Positions 8,523 to 17,038 of a stretch of 64,000 bases of DNA are shown in pieces. The DNA is taken from contig NZ_JIBU02000039.1 in NCBI RefSeq assembly GCF_000633595.2, forward strand, positions 45,009-109,008, written 5' to 3'. This DNA is from Clostridium drakei (GTDB taxonomy: Bacteria; Bacillota; Clostridia; Clostridiales; Clostridiaceae). Numbering within the stretch: position 1 is the stretch's first letter; each line of letters opens with the position of its first letter. The notes under the pieces are model-generated. The model was not told the origin of the DNA. It saw only the letters and a program-made list of their open reading frames with translations, and made no database searches. A program made the translations under genes and the position numbers.

Positions 8523-9269
8523 TTACAGCTTATTTATCATACTTGACAAATAGCCTGCTCCAAATCCATTGTCTATATTTACTACACTTATACCACTTGC
8601 ACAACTATTTAGCATACATAGCAATGCTGAAAGTCCTCCAAAATTAGCACCATATCCTACACTAGTAGGCACTGCAATAACAGGCTTATCTACAAGTCCC
8701 CCAAGTACGCTAGCTAAAGCTCCTTCCATACCAGCTACTACAATAATTACTTTAGATTGTCTTATTATCTCTAACCTATCAAACAACCTATGTATACCTG
8801 CTACCCCTACATCATATATCCTTTCCACCTTGTTTCCAAATATCTCTGCAGTTACCGCTGCCTCTTCCGCTACAGGTATATCAGAAGTTCCTGCAGTAAC
8901 TATGGATATATATGTACTGTTAGTTTCCATTTCTTTATTTTTTATAGTTATAGTTCTTGCTTCCTCATTATATTCTGCTTTAGGACATATAGATTTTACA
9001 GCTTCATATACCTCTTTGGAAGCTCTTGTTCCTAATATATTATTTTTCTTTGTAACCATAAATTCGATTATTCCCTTAATTTGTTCAACAGTTTTTCCAG
9101 CACAATATATAACTTCTGGATATCCAACCCTAATTTCCCTATGATTATCAATTTTAGCATAGCCTAAATCTTTAAAAGGTAAGTCTTGAAGCTTTTCTAA
9201 TGCTTTTTCTACATCCATTGAACCATTTTTTACATTTTGTAAAAGTTCTTTTACTTCATTCAGATCCAT
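8523..9269 (-). CDS. larB: LarB, nicotinate adenine dinucleotide carboxylase/hydrolase
   Basis: 248 residues, full length for LarB. LarB carboxylates the pyridinium ring of nicotinic acid adenine dinucleotide at C5 and hydrolyses the phosphoanhydride, the first step to the nickel-pincer nucleotide cofactor. Seen: the PurE-like C-terminal domain with VVAGMEGALASVLGGLV, PTSVGYGANFGGLSALLCML and GFGAGY. Start ATG after GAGGAG. Lies 28 nt downstream of larC, so one operon larC-larB. The sulfur-inserting larE and the racemase larA, often nearby in other genomes, are not in this window. Confidence 0.93.
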   Translation of the reverse strand: MDLNEVKELLQNVKNGSMDVEKALEKLQDLPFKDLGYAKIDNHREIRVGYPEVIYCAGKTVEQIKGIIEFMVTKKNNILGTRASKEVYEAVKSICPKAEYNEEARTITIKNKEMETNSTYISIVTAGTSDIPVAEEAAVTAEIFGNKVERIYDVGVAGIHRLFDRLEIIRQSKVIIVVAGMEGALASVLGGLVDKPVIAVPTSVGYGANFGGLSALLCMLNSCASGISVVNIDNGFGAGYLSSMINKL

Positions 9270-9297
9270 AACATTCTCCTCTTTTCTATATACACTT

Positions 9298-10524
9298 CTA
9301 TTTAATTTTGGAAAACACTTCCTTATATACTTCCAATATTGGTATATTATTTTCTAAAGCTGCTTTTTTACATTCTTCATACTCTGGTTTACTTTTTATC
9401 TTATTTCCCTTATAATAGGCACTCTTTACAGTAATCTCTCCATACTTTGTATCAACTTTATCCATTTCTCTTCTTAATATACTTCTATTAACCTTATACT
9501 TTCTAAAACCTAATGTAGTGGTATTAGTTAATATTATATCTTTTATATTATTTTCCTGTTCTATTCTACAAAGTACATTTAGCTTTACAGCTGGCCTTTG
9601 TTTTTTCATGATTATCGGAATCATATATACATCTAATGCACCTTGGTCAAAAAGAAGCTCTATAACATATTCATAAAATTCAGGGTTCATATCATCTATA
9701 TTGCATTCCATTACCAAGACTTCATCTGTTAAATAATCATCTTCTTTATTTTCAGCTTCTTCACCTACAAATACTCTTAAAATATTAGGAATATCATCCA
9801 CATGCTTATGTCCAATACCATATCCTATTTTAGTTATCTTAAAATTTTTTTTATCTGTAAATTCATCTACATAATTGTCTAATATACCTGCTCCTATTAG
9901 AGTTGTTGCTTCGAAAGATACTTTTGAACTTATTGGTACATTTTTCAATATTTCCGCCGTAGTAGGTAAAGGAACTGGTAACATTCCGTGTTCACACTTA
10001 ACAAAGCCAGACCCAACTTCTATTGTAGATGCTTTAATTTTATCTATTTTTAAATAATCTAGACATATAGCTGATCCTACGATATAAATTATAGAATCTA
10101 CTGCTCCAACCTCATGAATATTTGCATCTTTTAAAGATTCACCATGTATTTTAGCCTCTGCATTTACTAGTCTTTTAAATATTTTTAGAGAATTTTGTTT
10201 AACATTTTCTTTTAAAGTACTAGAGTTAATCATATTTTCTATATCTTTTAAATTTCTATATTTATAGAAATACTTAGACTCTTTATCATTCCTGCAATCA
10301 TATGTCATTTGTTTACAACCATTGCTTTTACTAGAAAATACATTTACTTTAGTACCATAGATCCCTTTTCTTCTATCTTTATTTATTTCTATTTTATAAT
10401 CATTAAAATTTAATTTTAAAAGTTCTTTTAAAAGATATTCTCTATTTACACCTATATCAATCAAGGCTGATAAATGCATATCTCCACTTATTCCTGAAAA
10501 GCAATCATAATAAAGTATTTTCAA
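9298..10524 (-). CDS. larC: LarC, nickel-insertion enzyme of the nickel-pincer cofactor
   Basis: LarC inserts Ni into pyridinium-3,5-bisthiocarboxylic acid mononucleotide using CTP. Seen: N-terminal KILYYDCFSGISGDM signature, HEVGAVDSI, GHVDDIPNILR-like metal-binding middle and the C-terminal domain (LVMECNIDDMNPE ... RPAVKLNVLC ... TLGFRKYKV ... KPEYEECKKAA). The frame extends upstream to 10602, but GAGGAG lies 9 nt before a TTG that gives exactly the canonical N-terminus, so TTG 10524 is chosen (408 aa). In Lactiplantibacillus larC is two frames joined by programmed frameshifting; here it is one uninterrupted frame. Confidence 0.92.
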   Translation of the reverse strand: MKILYYDCFSGISGDMHLSALIDIGVNREYLLKELLKLNFNDYKIEINKDRRKGIYGTKVNVFSSKSNGCKQMTYDCRNDKESKYFYKYRNLKDIENMINSSTLKENVKQNSLKIFKRLVNAEAKIHGESLKDANIHEVGAVDSIIYIVGSAICLDYLKIDKIKASTIEVGSGFVKCEHGMLPVPLPTTAEILKNVPISSKVSFEATTLIGAGILDNYVDEFTDKKNFKITKIGYGIGHKHVDDIPNILRVFVGEEAENKEDDYLTDEVLVMECNIDDMNPEFYEYVIELLFDQGALDVYMIPIIMKKQRPAVKLNVLCRIEQENNIKDIILTNTTTLGFRKYKVNRSILRREMDKVDTKYGEITVKSAYYKGNKIKSKPEYEECKKAALENNIPILEVYKEVFSKIK

Positions 10525-10734
10525 AATATTCATCTCCTCATCCCTAGTAACTTTACATTCATCTTCTATAATTTCTTTATCCTTTAATGGATCAAGTTTC
10601 ACTTGCTATTCTATCATATATAACTTTAATATTTAAATAAAAACTTAAATTTTTATGAAGGTTTGCAATTCAAAATGCTTACTAAACCTGATAAAAATTG
10701 TTAATAATAAAATAATTATATTTTTATATTAAAA

Positions 10735-10765
10735 TACCAGTAAATAACATAGTTATTTACTGGTA
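10735..10765 (-). terminator. Rho-independent terminator of the guanylyltransferase gene
   Basis: Perfect 14-bp inverted repeat (TACCAGTAAATAAC and its complement) with a 3-nt loop, ten bases after the stop of the gene at 10776, followed on the minus strand by T-rich sequence. Confidence 0.85.
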
Positions 10766-10775
10766 CTTCAATTTA

Positions 10776-11843
10776 TTATAAATATTTATCCATGCTTTTT
10801 TCATTTTTTAATAAATTCACAAGATATTTTATTTCTTGATCTTTATTTTTATCCATAATTAATACTACATCTCCATCATCTACTATTACTAAATCCTTAG
10901 TTCCAAAAGTTATTATTAGTCTGTCATTTGCAAATACGCTGCAATTTTCACTATTTTCCATAAACACATTTCCCATAAAACTATTGCCTTTAGATTCCTT
11001 TAAAAATCGTGATAATGCCGCAAAGGTGCCCATATCATCCCAGGCAAACTCACATTTTATAACATAAGCTTTTCTAGTTTTTTGCATTATACCAAAATCT
11101 ACAGATATTCCATCTATAATTTTATATTGTTCTCTTATAGTTTTTTCTTCATTATCAGTATCTAATTGATCATATATAGCCATAATGCTTTTGTGCATTT
11201 TAGGAAGATATTTTTGCATTTCCCTTAAAAATACATCTGCTCTCCACACAAATATTCCACTATTCCACAAAAAAGTACCTTTCATAACTAAATCTTTTGC
11301 AACTTCAGAATTAGGTTTTTCTAAAAATCTCTCTACTTTAAAACTCTTAATACTAGAGTTTACTTCTTCACCCATTTCTATATAACCGTATCCTGTTTCA
11401 GCCCTTGTAGGCTTCACCCCTATTGTTACTAATCCTCTTTTTTTTTCGGCAATTCCTATTGCATATGAAAGTGTAGTTTTAAATAGTTTTTCATTTTCAA
11501 TATAGTGATCAGATGGTAAAATTATCATTGTAGCATTTTGATCTTTTTTAAATAACTTCGCTGCTGAAAGCCCTATACAGGTTGCTGTTTCTTTATTTTC
11601 AGGTTCTATAAAAATATTATTTTTATCTATATCCTCTAATTCCTCATATACTTTATCTATATATTCCTTATTAGTAACCACATATATATTCTCTTTGGTT
11701 ACTAAAGGCATTATTCTATCCACAGTATTTCTTAAAAAACTTTTATTATCTATAACCTTCAAAAATTGCTTCGGATTTTTAGACCTAGAAAGTGGAAAAA
11801 GCCTAGTACCCTTACCACCTGCAAGAATTAATGCATATATCAA
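10776..11843 (-). CDS. manC: Mannose-1-phosphate guanylyltransferase
   Basis: About 355 residues; makes GDP-mannose from mannose-1-phosphate and GTP, a donor for glycans. Seen: nucleotidyltransferase P-loop LILAGGKGTRLFPLSR with KNPKQF, IILPSDHYI, GYGYIE, KPNSEVA, LWNSGIFVWRAD and the C-terminal left-handed beta helix stretch (FAWDDMGTFAAL). It is the single-domain form with no C-terminal phosphomannose isomerase. The longest frame starts with GTG inside the GGAG site. The TTG at 11843, 8 nt after GGAG, is the better start. GDP-mannose could feed the glycosyltransferases at the window start, but this link is only inference. Confidence 0.88.
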   Translation of the reverse strand: MIYALILAGGKGTRLFPLSRSKNPKQFLKVIDNKSFLRNTVDRIMPLVTKENIYVVTNKEYIDKVYEELEDIDKNNIFIEPENKETATCIGLSAAKLFKKDQNATMIILPSDHYIENEKLFKTTLSYAIGIAEKKRGLVTIGVKPTRAETGYGYIEMGEEVNSSIKSFKVERFLEKPNSEVAKDLVMKGTFLWNSGIFVWRADVFLREMQKYLPKMHKSIMAIYDQLDTDNEEKTIREQYKIIDGISVDFGIMQKTRKAYVIKCEFAWDDMGTFAALSRFLKESKGNSFMGNVFMENSENCSVFANDRLIITFGTKDLVIVDDGDVVLIMDKNKDQEIKYLVNLLKNEKSMDKYL

Positions 11844-11922
11844 TATATTCACTCCAAATTATGCTTGCTATATTGTTATAATATGTATTACTTTGCATAA
11901 TGGTGAAAATATATTTATATAT

Positions 11923-12168
11923 TTATTTCATACTATTAATAAGCTCTAATTTTCTTTTTCTTTTCATTAATTTTATAGCATATTCTCTTTTTAATGCTTC
12001 ATTTTTTGTATTGAATTCCTCAGAATATACTAATTTAACAGGTAATCTTCCCCTTGTATATTTAGCTCCCTTTCCACTATTGTGTACTTGTATTCTTTTA
12101 TTTAAGTCATTAGTATATCCTGTATAAAGGGTTCCATCTATACATTGTAATATATAAACATAATTCAT
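11923..12168 (-). CDS. GIY-YIG nuclease-fold protein, UPF0213/YhbQ type
   Basis: 81 residues comprising one GIY-YIG domain. Seen: YVYILQC, then YTGYTNDLNKRIQVHNSGKGAKYTRGR with the catalytic-type arginine, and SEEFNTKNEALKREYAIK with the glutamate. The size and sequence match the small single-domain YhbQ/YazA group, which may nick or repair DNA; cellular role unclear. RBS AGAGGA. It lies 22 nt downstream of the DNA glycosylase gene in the same direction, so the two are likely co-transcribed, which fits a repair role. Confidence 0.85.
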   Translation of the reverse strand: MNYVYILQCIDGTLYTGYTNDLNKRIQVHNSGKGAKYTRGRLPVKLVYSEEFNTKNEALKREYAIKLMKRKRKLELINSMK

Positions 12169-12190
12169 AATTAAAGCTTCCTCTTTAAAA

Positions 12191-12802
12191 TCACTTTACA
12201 GATACATTAGGGTTATCATCTATATAAAATCTCCATAAATACTCCCTTGCTTCCTCTGCATAATCTATTCCTACTCTTTTAGCAGTTTTTATACTAAATT
12301 TATTATCTAATCCATCTTCTATATATAGTCTATCTCCACATAAGTCCTCTTTATTTAAAACTTTATCTATACCCATAGCATTGCACAACTTTCCTGGTCC
12401 ATTTGATAAATTTTTTATTTGATATTTAGTTAAACTTTCATAAGGCTTTTTATATCTATTATAAACCATATAATCCAACCCTTCTACTGCTTCTAAAGCT
12501 CTAACCAAAATAGCTTCTGGCATTCCTTTTTCTCGAGTAACTATATTAAAGCAATAGTACATACCATATATAAAATAGACATAAGCAACACCTGGTTTTC
12601 CATACATAACTTCAGTTCTTGGAGTCACCTTTCCACTATAAGAATGAGCAGCTTTATCTAAAGTACCTCTGTAAGCTTCCACCTCTACTATTTTACCTGA
12701 TACTTTCTTTCCATCAATTTTATGTACTAAAACTTTTCCCAAAAGTTCCTTTGCAACTAACAGAGTATCTCTATTATAAAAATCTCTATCTAATTTTTTC
12801 AT
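12191..12802 (-). CDS. 3-methyladenine DNA glycosylase, AAG/MPG type
   Basis: 203 residues, full length for the family. It excises alkylated purines from DNA as a monofunctional glycosylase. Seen: RDTLLVAKELLGK at the N-terminus, EVEAYRG with the catalytic glutamate, HSYSGKVTPRTEVMYGKPGVAYVYFIYGMYYCFN, and NGPGKLCNAMGI. RBS AGGGTG before ATG. The previous transcription unit (prd operon B) ends at a strong terminator 90 bp upstream. Confidence 0.92.
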   Translation of the reverse strand: MKKLDRDFYNRDTLLVAKELLGKVLVHKIDGKKVSGKIVEVEAYRGTLDKAAHSYSGKVTPRTEVMYGKPGVAYVYFIYGMYYCFNIVTREKGMPEAILVRALEAVEGLDYMVYNRYKKPYESLTKYQIKNLSNGPGKLCNAMGIDKVLNKEDLCGDRLYIEDGLDNKFSIKTAKRVGIDYAEEAREYLWRFYIDDNPNVSVK

Positions 12803-12891
12803 TTTATATCACCCTAACACTCAAATTAAAATTTTATTTGATAGTTATATTATATATTAAATTAGTTTTTTTATTTAGTAATATTTTATTG

Positions 12892-12926
12892 TAAAAAAAG
12901 AGTCCATAATTTCAACATTATGGACT
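12892..12926 (-). terminator. Rho-independent terminator of prd operon B
   Basis: Perfect 10-bp stem (AGTCCATAAT and its complement) with a 6-nt loop, followed on the minus strand by C and seven T. It lies 30 bp after the last gene of the operon. Confidence 0.92.
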
Positions 12927-12955
12927 TCTTTACTTATTTTGTTAATAATTTAACC

Positions 12956-13831
12956 TTATTCTGCAACAGGTTTTGCTTTCATTGCAGATTTAAACATTAG
13001 AACTGATGTATAAAGAATAACTACTATTACTAACCATTTTAAAACATTTAGCGGAAGTGTTTTAACTATATACGCTGCTATAAAAACTCCTACAGATCCA
13101 AATATAGTTATTGCCATAGATGCTTTTCTATCATATGCATCTTCCTTAATAAATTTAGCTGCTGCAGCTGGCATTAAGAATGCACAAGATCCCATCATTA
13201 TTGGGAATGCTATCTTAGGACTCATTCCAAGTGCAAATACTAGTGCCATACATGGAGCATAAAGTCCTATTCCTAATGTCATAAGGGCTCCTAATATAAA
13301 ATTAGCAACTACTGCTATCACAAGTTTTATGCCTGTAAGTCCAATAGCTTCTCCGCCTGAAGGCATTAAATTTAATTGCTGTGCAAGCATTATTATTACA
13401 ACTACAATTAATGCTGTACCCATTGCAAGTTGAATTTTCTTTTCATCAAGTTTTGATACAATTCCAGCTCCTACTACTGCACCTATAGTTGCTGCAGCTA
13501 ACATGGAGAAAAGTGTTATTGGTTCTACTTGTATAACTGTTATAAAAATAAGTGCTTCTATTCCTACAGGAATAGTACACGCTACATTAAGCGTTCCTGG
13601 CATAGTTCTATCCTTTGAAAGTTTAAATCCTTTCAATAGTGCAGTTGTTGGTGAAAAGCTTCCTATACCTAACGTATCAAAAAAGTTTGTAATAAATCCT
13701 ACTACTCCAAGTGCTAAGAAATTTGTTTTTTCAATTCTTCCTTCTTTTGCAGCCTTAGCATAGTCTGTAAAAAATACGAATGCAAAGTATAATATTAAAA
13801 GTATTAATATACCAAATACTATTTTTACCAT
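12956..13831 (-). CDS. TSUP (TauE/SafE-type) membrane permease, operon B
   Basis: 291 residues, about 8 membrane segments in the two-fold repeat of the TSUP family (anion transporters for sulfite, sulfonates and organic acids). Seen: first-half NFFDTLGIGSFSPTTA and second-half LTLGIGLYAPCMALVFALGM, the repeated glycine/proline motifs of the family. RBS AGGAGG. Last gene of the operon, 110 bp after prdF and before the terminator. A close paralogue occupies the same place in operon A. Substrate inferred from context only: proline, 5-aminovalerate or another metabolite of the pathway. Confidence 0.85.
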   Translation of the reverse strand: MVKIVFGILILLILYFAFVFFTDYAKAAKEGRIEKTNFLALGVVGFITNFFDTLGIGSFSPTTALLKGFKLSKDRTMPGTLNVACTIPVGIEALIFITVIQVEPITLFSMLAAATIGAVVGAGIVSKLDEKKIQLAMGTALIVVVIIMLAQQLNLMPSGGEAIGLTGIKLVIAVVANFILGALMTLGIGLYAPCMALVFALGMSPKIAFPIMMGSCAFLMPAAAAKFIKEDAYDRKASMAITIFGSVGVFIAAYIVKTLPLNVLKWLVIVVILYTSVLMFKSAMKAKPVAE

Positions 13832-13941
13832 TTCACAGCCTCCTCATTTTTATTAAATATTTTATAGTTGAATTATAACGTACCTAATTAATATACCAGT
13901 GTATTGTGATTCTTTCAATATAACTTTATACTTTCTAGGTT

Positions 13942-14949
13942 TTATTTCAAAATGAATCCATGTTTAACTGGATCTTCTGGATCTATGAAAAATTGATTGT
14001 GTCCTGTTATGAATGCACTTCCTGTAATTTCAGGAATTATAGCATCAAAATCTCCAACTTTAGTTTCTTCTAATACTCTTCCTCTAAATTTTGTCTCTAA
14101 GATACTTTCATATATAAAATCTTCATTTATTTTTAGTTCACCTTTTGCATAAAGTGTTGCTAATTTAGCACTAGTTCCAGTTCCACATGGTGATCTATCA
14201 AGCTGTCCCTGTCCAAATACAACTGCATTTTGTAAAGTTGCATCAGCACTCTTAGCAGGTCCATATATTTCACATAAATCTACAGTTTTTATATGTGGAA
14301 GTGTTGGATGCTGTATTTCAACTTGTTCATTAACAGCTTTTATAACTTTCATTCCTATTTCTATTATTTTTTGTGCATTTGATGGACATATGTCTATTCC
14401 TAAGTTTTCAGCTTTAACTATAGCAAAGAAACTTCCGCCAAAAGATATATCCATTTCTACTTTACCTATTTCAGGTACATCTACTTCTACAGCTCTTTTA
14501 TAAAGGAATGCTGGTACATTAACTATAGAAACTTCTTTTGCTTTTCCGTTTTCTACTTTAACATTTGCTTTAACTAATCCTGCTGGAGCTTCTAAAGTAA
14601 TTTTTGTTACTGGTTCTTTTACTTCGACCATACCTTCTTCTACAGCTACAGTTGCAGCTCCTATAGAACCATGTCCACACATATTTAAATATCCGCCGCC
14701 ATCCATGAATATTATTCCAAGATCAGCTTCTTCAGTTGTTGGCTGTGTTATTATTGAACCAAACATATCATTATGTCCTCTTGGTTCAAGCATTATAGCT
14801 GTTCTTACATAATCTAAATTTTCTTCAAGATAAGCTTTCTTTTCTGGCATTGTTTTTCCAGGGATATTGGGTACTCCACCTACCACTATTCTTGTTGGTT
14901 CTCCCATAGTATGTGAGTCTATTGCAAATATTGTTTTTGTTGTTTTCAT
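13942..14949 (-). CDS. prdF: Proline racemase PrdF, operon B
   Basis: 335 residues, full length. Interconverts L- and D-proline without a cofactor, supplying D-proline to the reductase. Seen: both catalytic thiols, Cys91 in NMCGHGSIG and Cys255 in DRSPCGTGTSA, plus the N-terminal IDSHTMGEPTRIVVGG. The closely related 4-hydroxyproline epimerases share the fold, and I cannot exclude hydroxyproline as substrate. Start ATG overlaps the prdE stop by 4 nt (ATGA), implying translational coupling. The operon A copy is similar in length and motifs. Confidence 0.93.
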   Translation of the reverse strand: MKTTKTIFAIDSHTMGEPTRIVVGGVPNIPGKTMPEKKAYLEENLDYVRTAIMLEPRGHNDMFGSIITQPTTEEADLGIIFMDGGGYLNMCGHGSIGAATVAVEEGMVEVKEPVTKITLEAPAGLVKANVKVENGKAKEVSIVNVPAFLYKRAVEVDVPEIGKVEMDISFGGSFFAIVKAENLGIDICPSNAQKIIEIGMKVIKAVNEQVEIQHPTLPHIKTVDLCEIYGPAKSADATLQNAVVFGQGQLDRSPCGTGTSAKLATLYAKGELKINEDFIYESILETKFRGRVLEETKVGDFDAIIPEITGSAFITGHNQFFIDPEDPVKHGFILK

Positions 14950-15422
14950 TTTTGTGCCTCCTTATTTTTCATTTTTAATTTTAAAAATGCTAAAGCTTTT
15001 TTAGCATCAAGCTCTACTACATTGTTTTCCCCCACAACTTCTGTTTCGATTCCATCTTTTGATTTATTGAAATCTACTATAGTATCCATATATTGATTAG
15101 TAACTACAAATTGTGCCTGAGTTCCTACAAAGCTCATCCCAACTACTGGAATATCCCTTTTTCCTATCTCCTCTAAGGCAGTAGCAAAATCAATATTACT
15201 GTTCCCCCAACCATCAATAGATACTATGACTCCATCTGCCCTCATAGCCTCAACCCAAGATGCTGCTCTTTGTGCAACAAACACCTTATCTTCATTTTCT
15301 TGTGGTGTTCCTGCTACTATAATTCCTAAAAGATCCACATCATCATCATTTGAAACTATATTAAGCAATGGATCTCTAAAATGATGTAATGTTGTTTCTT
15401 TTGTAGATGGTCCTATTCCCAT
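14946..15422 (-). CDS. prdE: PrdE, C-terminal-half PrdA paralogue, operon B
   Basis: 158 residues. The protein aligns with the C-terminal (about 23 kDa) chain of PrdA: MGIGPSTKETTLHHFRDPL here against CIGPASKECSRHYWREPL in PrdA, then DGVIVSIDGWGNSNIDFA against DGAFVTTEGFGNNHIDFA. Where PrdA has the cysteine that becomes the pyruvoyl group, PrdE has its initiator methionine, so it cannot form pyruvate the same way. Role not established; probably an accessory or structural partner of PrdD. RBS AGGAGG. Lies 22 nt after prdD and overlaps prdF by 4 nt. Confidence 0.88.
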   Translation of the reverse strand: MGIGPSTKETTLHHFRDPLLNIVSNDDDVDLLGIIVAGTPQENEDKVFVAQRAASWVEAMRADGVIVSIDGWGNSNIDFATALEEIGKRDIPVVGMSFVGTQAQFVVTNQYMDTIVDFNKSKDGIETEVVGENNVVELDAKKALAFLKLKMKNKEAQK

Positions 15423-15444
15423 AGTAAATATCCTCCTATTTCAT

Positions 15445-16206
15445 TTAGTTCATGGCTCTTAATGCACCATCTCTGTATTCATTAGGACTTAATACTATAG
15501 GCATATTACCCATATCTATAATAGATCTGCATCCTACAAATCCACCTGGTTCTTTACTTAAAAGTCCCGTATCATACATAGCGCCTTGGCCAGCAACTTG
15601 CTTTATAATAACTACTTTCTTCTTTCCAGGCTTTATCTTATCAAAATATTCATACTTTTCGTCGCACACTCTTCCACTTAATTGCTTTAATCTACTTCTT
15701 ATTTCACTAATTATCTTATCCGAAACTTCATGTGCTGACATAGGGCCTGGTCTGCTTGTTCCTTTACCAGCCTTCAGAATAACATTTATATGAATTAATA
15801 TGTCATTCTTAGCTGGAGTACCAGCTCTTTCAAATACAACTTGCTCATTTAGTATACCTTCAGAAGAACCAAATTCTGCAACTTGTATTCCCTCTTCATC
15901 TACCCCTGTAAGCATCACATTTACTCCTGTAAGTATATGAGTTATACCTTCTCCTATTTTTCCTAATACCTTTACAGCTATTGGAGAAAAGTCCATTATT
16001 GAATTCACAAATATATTGTGTTCATCAGGATTTATGATTTTAACTTCTACATGTTTTATAAGTTTTTCATCTACTGATATTCCATTTTGTATATCACTTT
16101 TTAAATACAATACATCATTTTCTATATAAGTTCTTTCAGCAAACTTCACTTTTGTTATGTGAAAAGTCTTTATAACTAATCTTCTGATTTCTATTTGCTT
16201 CTCCAT
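15445..16206 (-). CDS. prdD: PrdD, PrdA-like N-part paralogue, operon B
   Basis: About 253 residues. Aligns with the PrdA segment just before the cleavage site: RRLVIKTFHITKVKFAERT..., NSIMDFSPIAVKVLGKIGEGITHILTG, EFGSSEGILNEQVVF, RPGPMSAHEVSDKII and MGNMPIVLSPNEYRDGALRAMN, where PrdA continues with the pyruvoyl cysteine. PrdD plus PrdE therefore equal a PrdA split at the processing point. Biochemical role unknown. The frame extends to 16218, but the operon A copy and a GGTG site favour ATG 16206. It is separated from prdB by a 95-nt gap holding a hairpin. Confidence 0.88.
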   Translation of the reverse strand: MEKQIEIRRLVIKTFHITKVKFAERTYIENDVLYLKSDIQNGISVDEKLIKHVEVKIINPDEHNIFVNSIMDFSPIAVKVLGKIGEGITHILTGVNVMLTGVDEEGIQVAEFGSSEGILNEQVVFERAGTPAKNDILIHINVILKAGKGTSRPGPMSAHEVSDKIISEIRSRLKQLSGRVCDEKYEYFDKIKPGKKKVVIIKQVAGQGAMYDTGLLSKEPGGFVGCRSIIDMGNMPIVLSPNEYRDGALRAMN

Positions 16207-16243
16207 ATATATCACCACGTTTATTTTAATAAAAAATATTAAT

Positions 16244-16286
16244 ATATAGGAACTAGAAACTAGTTTTTAGTTCCTAGTTCCTATAT
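16244..16286 (-). promoter_or_regulatory. Intercistronic hairpin between prdB and prdD, operon B
   Basis: Near-perfect inverted repeat of about 19 bp (ATATAGGAACTAGAAACTA against its complement, one mismatch) with a short loop, 26 nt after the prdB stop. No strong T-run follows on the minus strand, so it fits a partial terminator, an RNase processing site or a 3'-end stabiliser better than a full terminator. Operon A has a hairpin of different sequence at the same place. Confidence 0.7.
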
Positions 16287-16312
16287 TATAGTTACTATTT
16301 TCTAACTTCTGA

Positions 16313-17038
16313 TTAAACTTTTGCTATATATTCATATGGAAGTGGAACTATTGTTCCTGCAGTAGTTATCTTAGTTAATTCTACTAGTGAATCTTTAACT
16401 ATAGCTGTTTGCATATCAATATCATGTGGTGCTCCTGCATTAGCTCCCATTGGTACTCTTGGAGCAACTGCTCTTGGAGTTCCTGTTTGTTTAACTACTG
16501 GTGGTAAAGCAGCGATACATATTGTAGGTATTCCTGCTTCTTCGATTGCTCTCTGCACCAAAACTGCAGAGCGGTGGCAAGTTCCTCATCCAGCTGTCAT
16601 TAGAACTGCATCTACGCCTTCTTCTTTAAGGATTCTAGCGATTTCTGGACCAGTTTCATTCTTGAATTTTTCCTGGTTTCCACCACCACCCATGAATCCT
16701 ATGTGAGTTGGTGCTATTTCTTTTATAAATCCTTCTTCTGCAAGCTCTTTTAATCTATCAATTGGGAACATGCAGTTGATGTCTTTATTAACATCTCCGT
16801 TATCATATCCACCATGTGATACCATAAGTTCGCTTGATGGCGCATCTCCTGGTATTTTTCTAAATGTAAAATCTCCTGCTAAATTAAATCTCTTATCAGA
16901 TTTTAAATGTACTCCAGCAGCTGTAGCTATAGCTACTTTCATATCTTTAAGCTCTTTTGTTACAGGAGCCCAAACTGGTGGTGGAGTTATAGGAACAAAT
17001 ATTTCTGATTGTAATCCTTTAACCATTGTTAAATCCAT
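16313..17038 (-). CDS. prdB: PrdB, selenocysteine subunit of D-proline reductase, operon B
   Basis: 241 residues when the in-frame UGA at 16588-16586 is read as selenocysteine (residue 151). PrdB carries the catalytic selenol that attacks the D-proline C-alpha–N bond during reductive ring opening to 5-aminovalerate. Seen: LMTAG-U-GTCHRSAVL around the Sec, FMGGGGNQEKF, PRVPMGANAG. A hairpin 14 nt after the UGA fits a bacterial SECIS element. A standard-code reading gives two fragments (150 aa and a shorter C-terminal piece); this is recoding, not a pseudogene. Its ATG overlaps the previous stop by one base (TAATG). Confidence 0.95.
16551..16588 (-). ncRNA. Selenocysteine UGA and SECIS hairpin in prdB, operon B
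   Basis: The UGA codon is at 16588-16586. After 14 nt comes a perfect 7-bp stem (CUCUGCA / UGCAGAG, 16571 to 16551) with loop GUUUUGG. Position and loop composition match bacterial SECIS elements read by SelB. The same hairpin occurs unchanged in the operon A prdB. Confidence 0.88.

Noticed and set aside
8569..9144. Long plus-strand frame opposite larB
   Set aside because: Antisense shadow of a well-supported LarB coding sequence; the translation has no recognisable motif.
16313..17038. prdB read as two genes or a nonsense-broken pseudogene
   Set aside because: The UGA sits exactly at the known Sec position, is followed by a SECIS-like hairpin, and the same arrangement occurs in the second copy.
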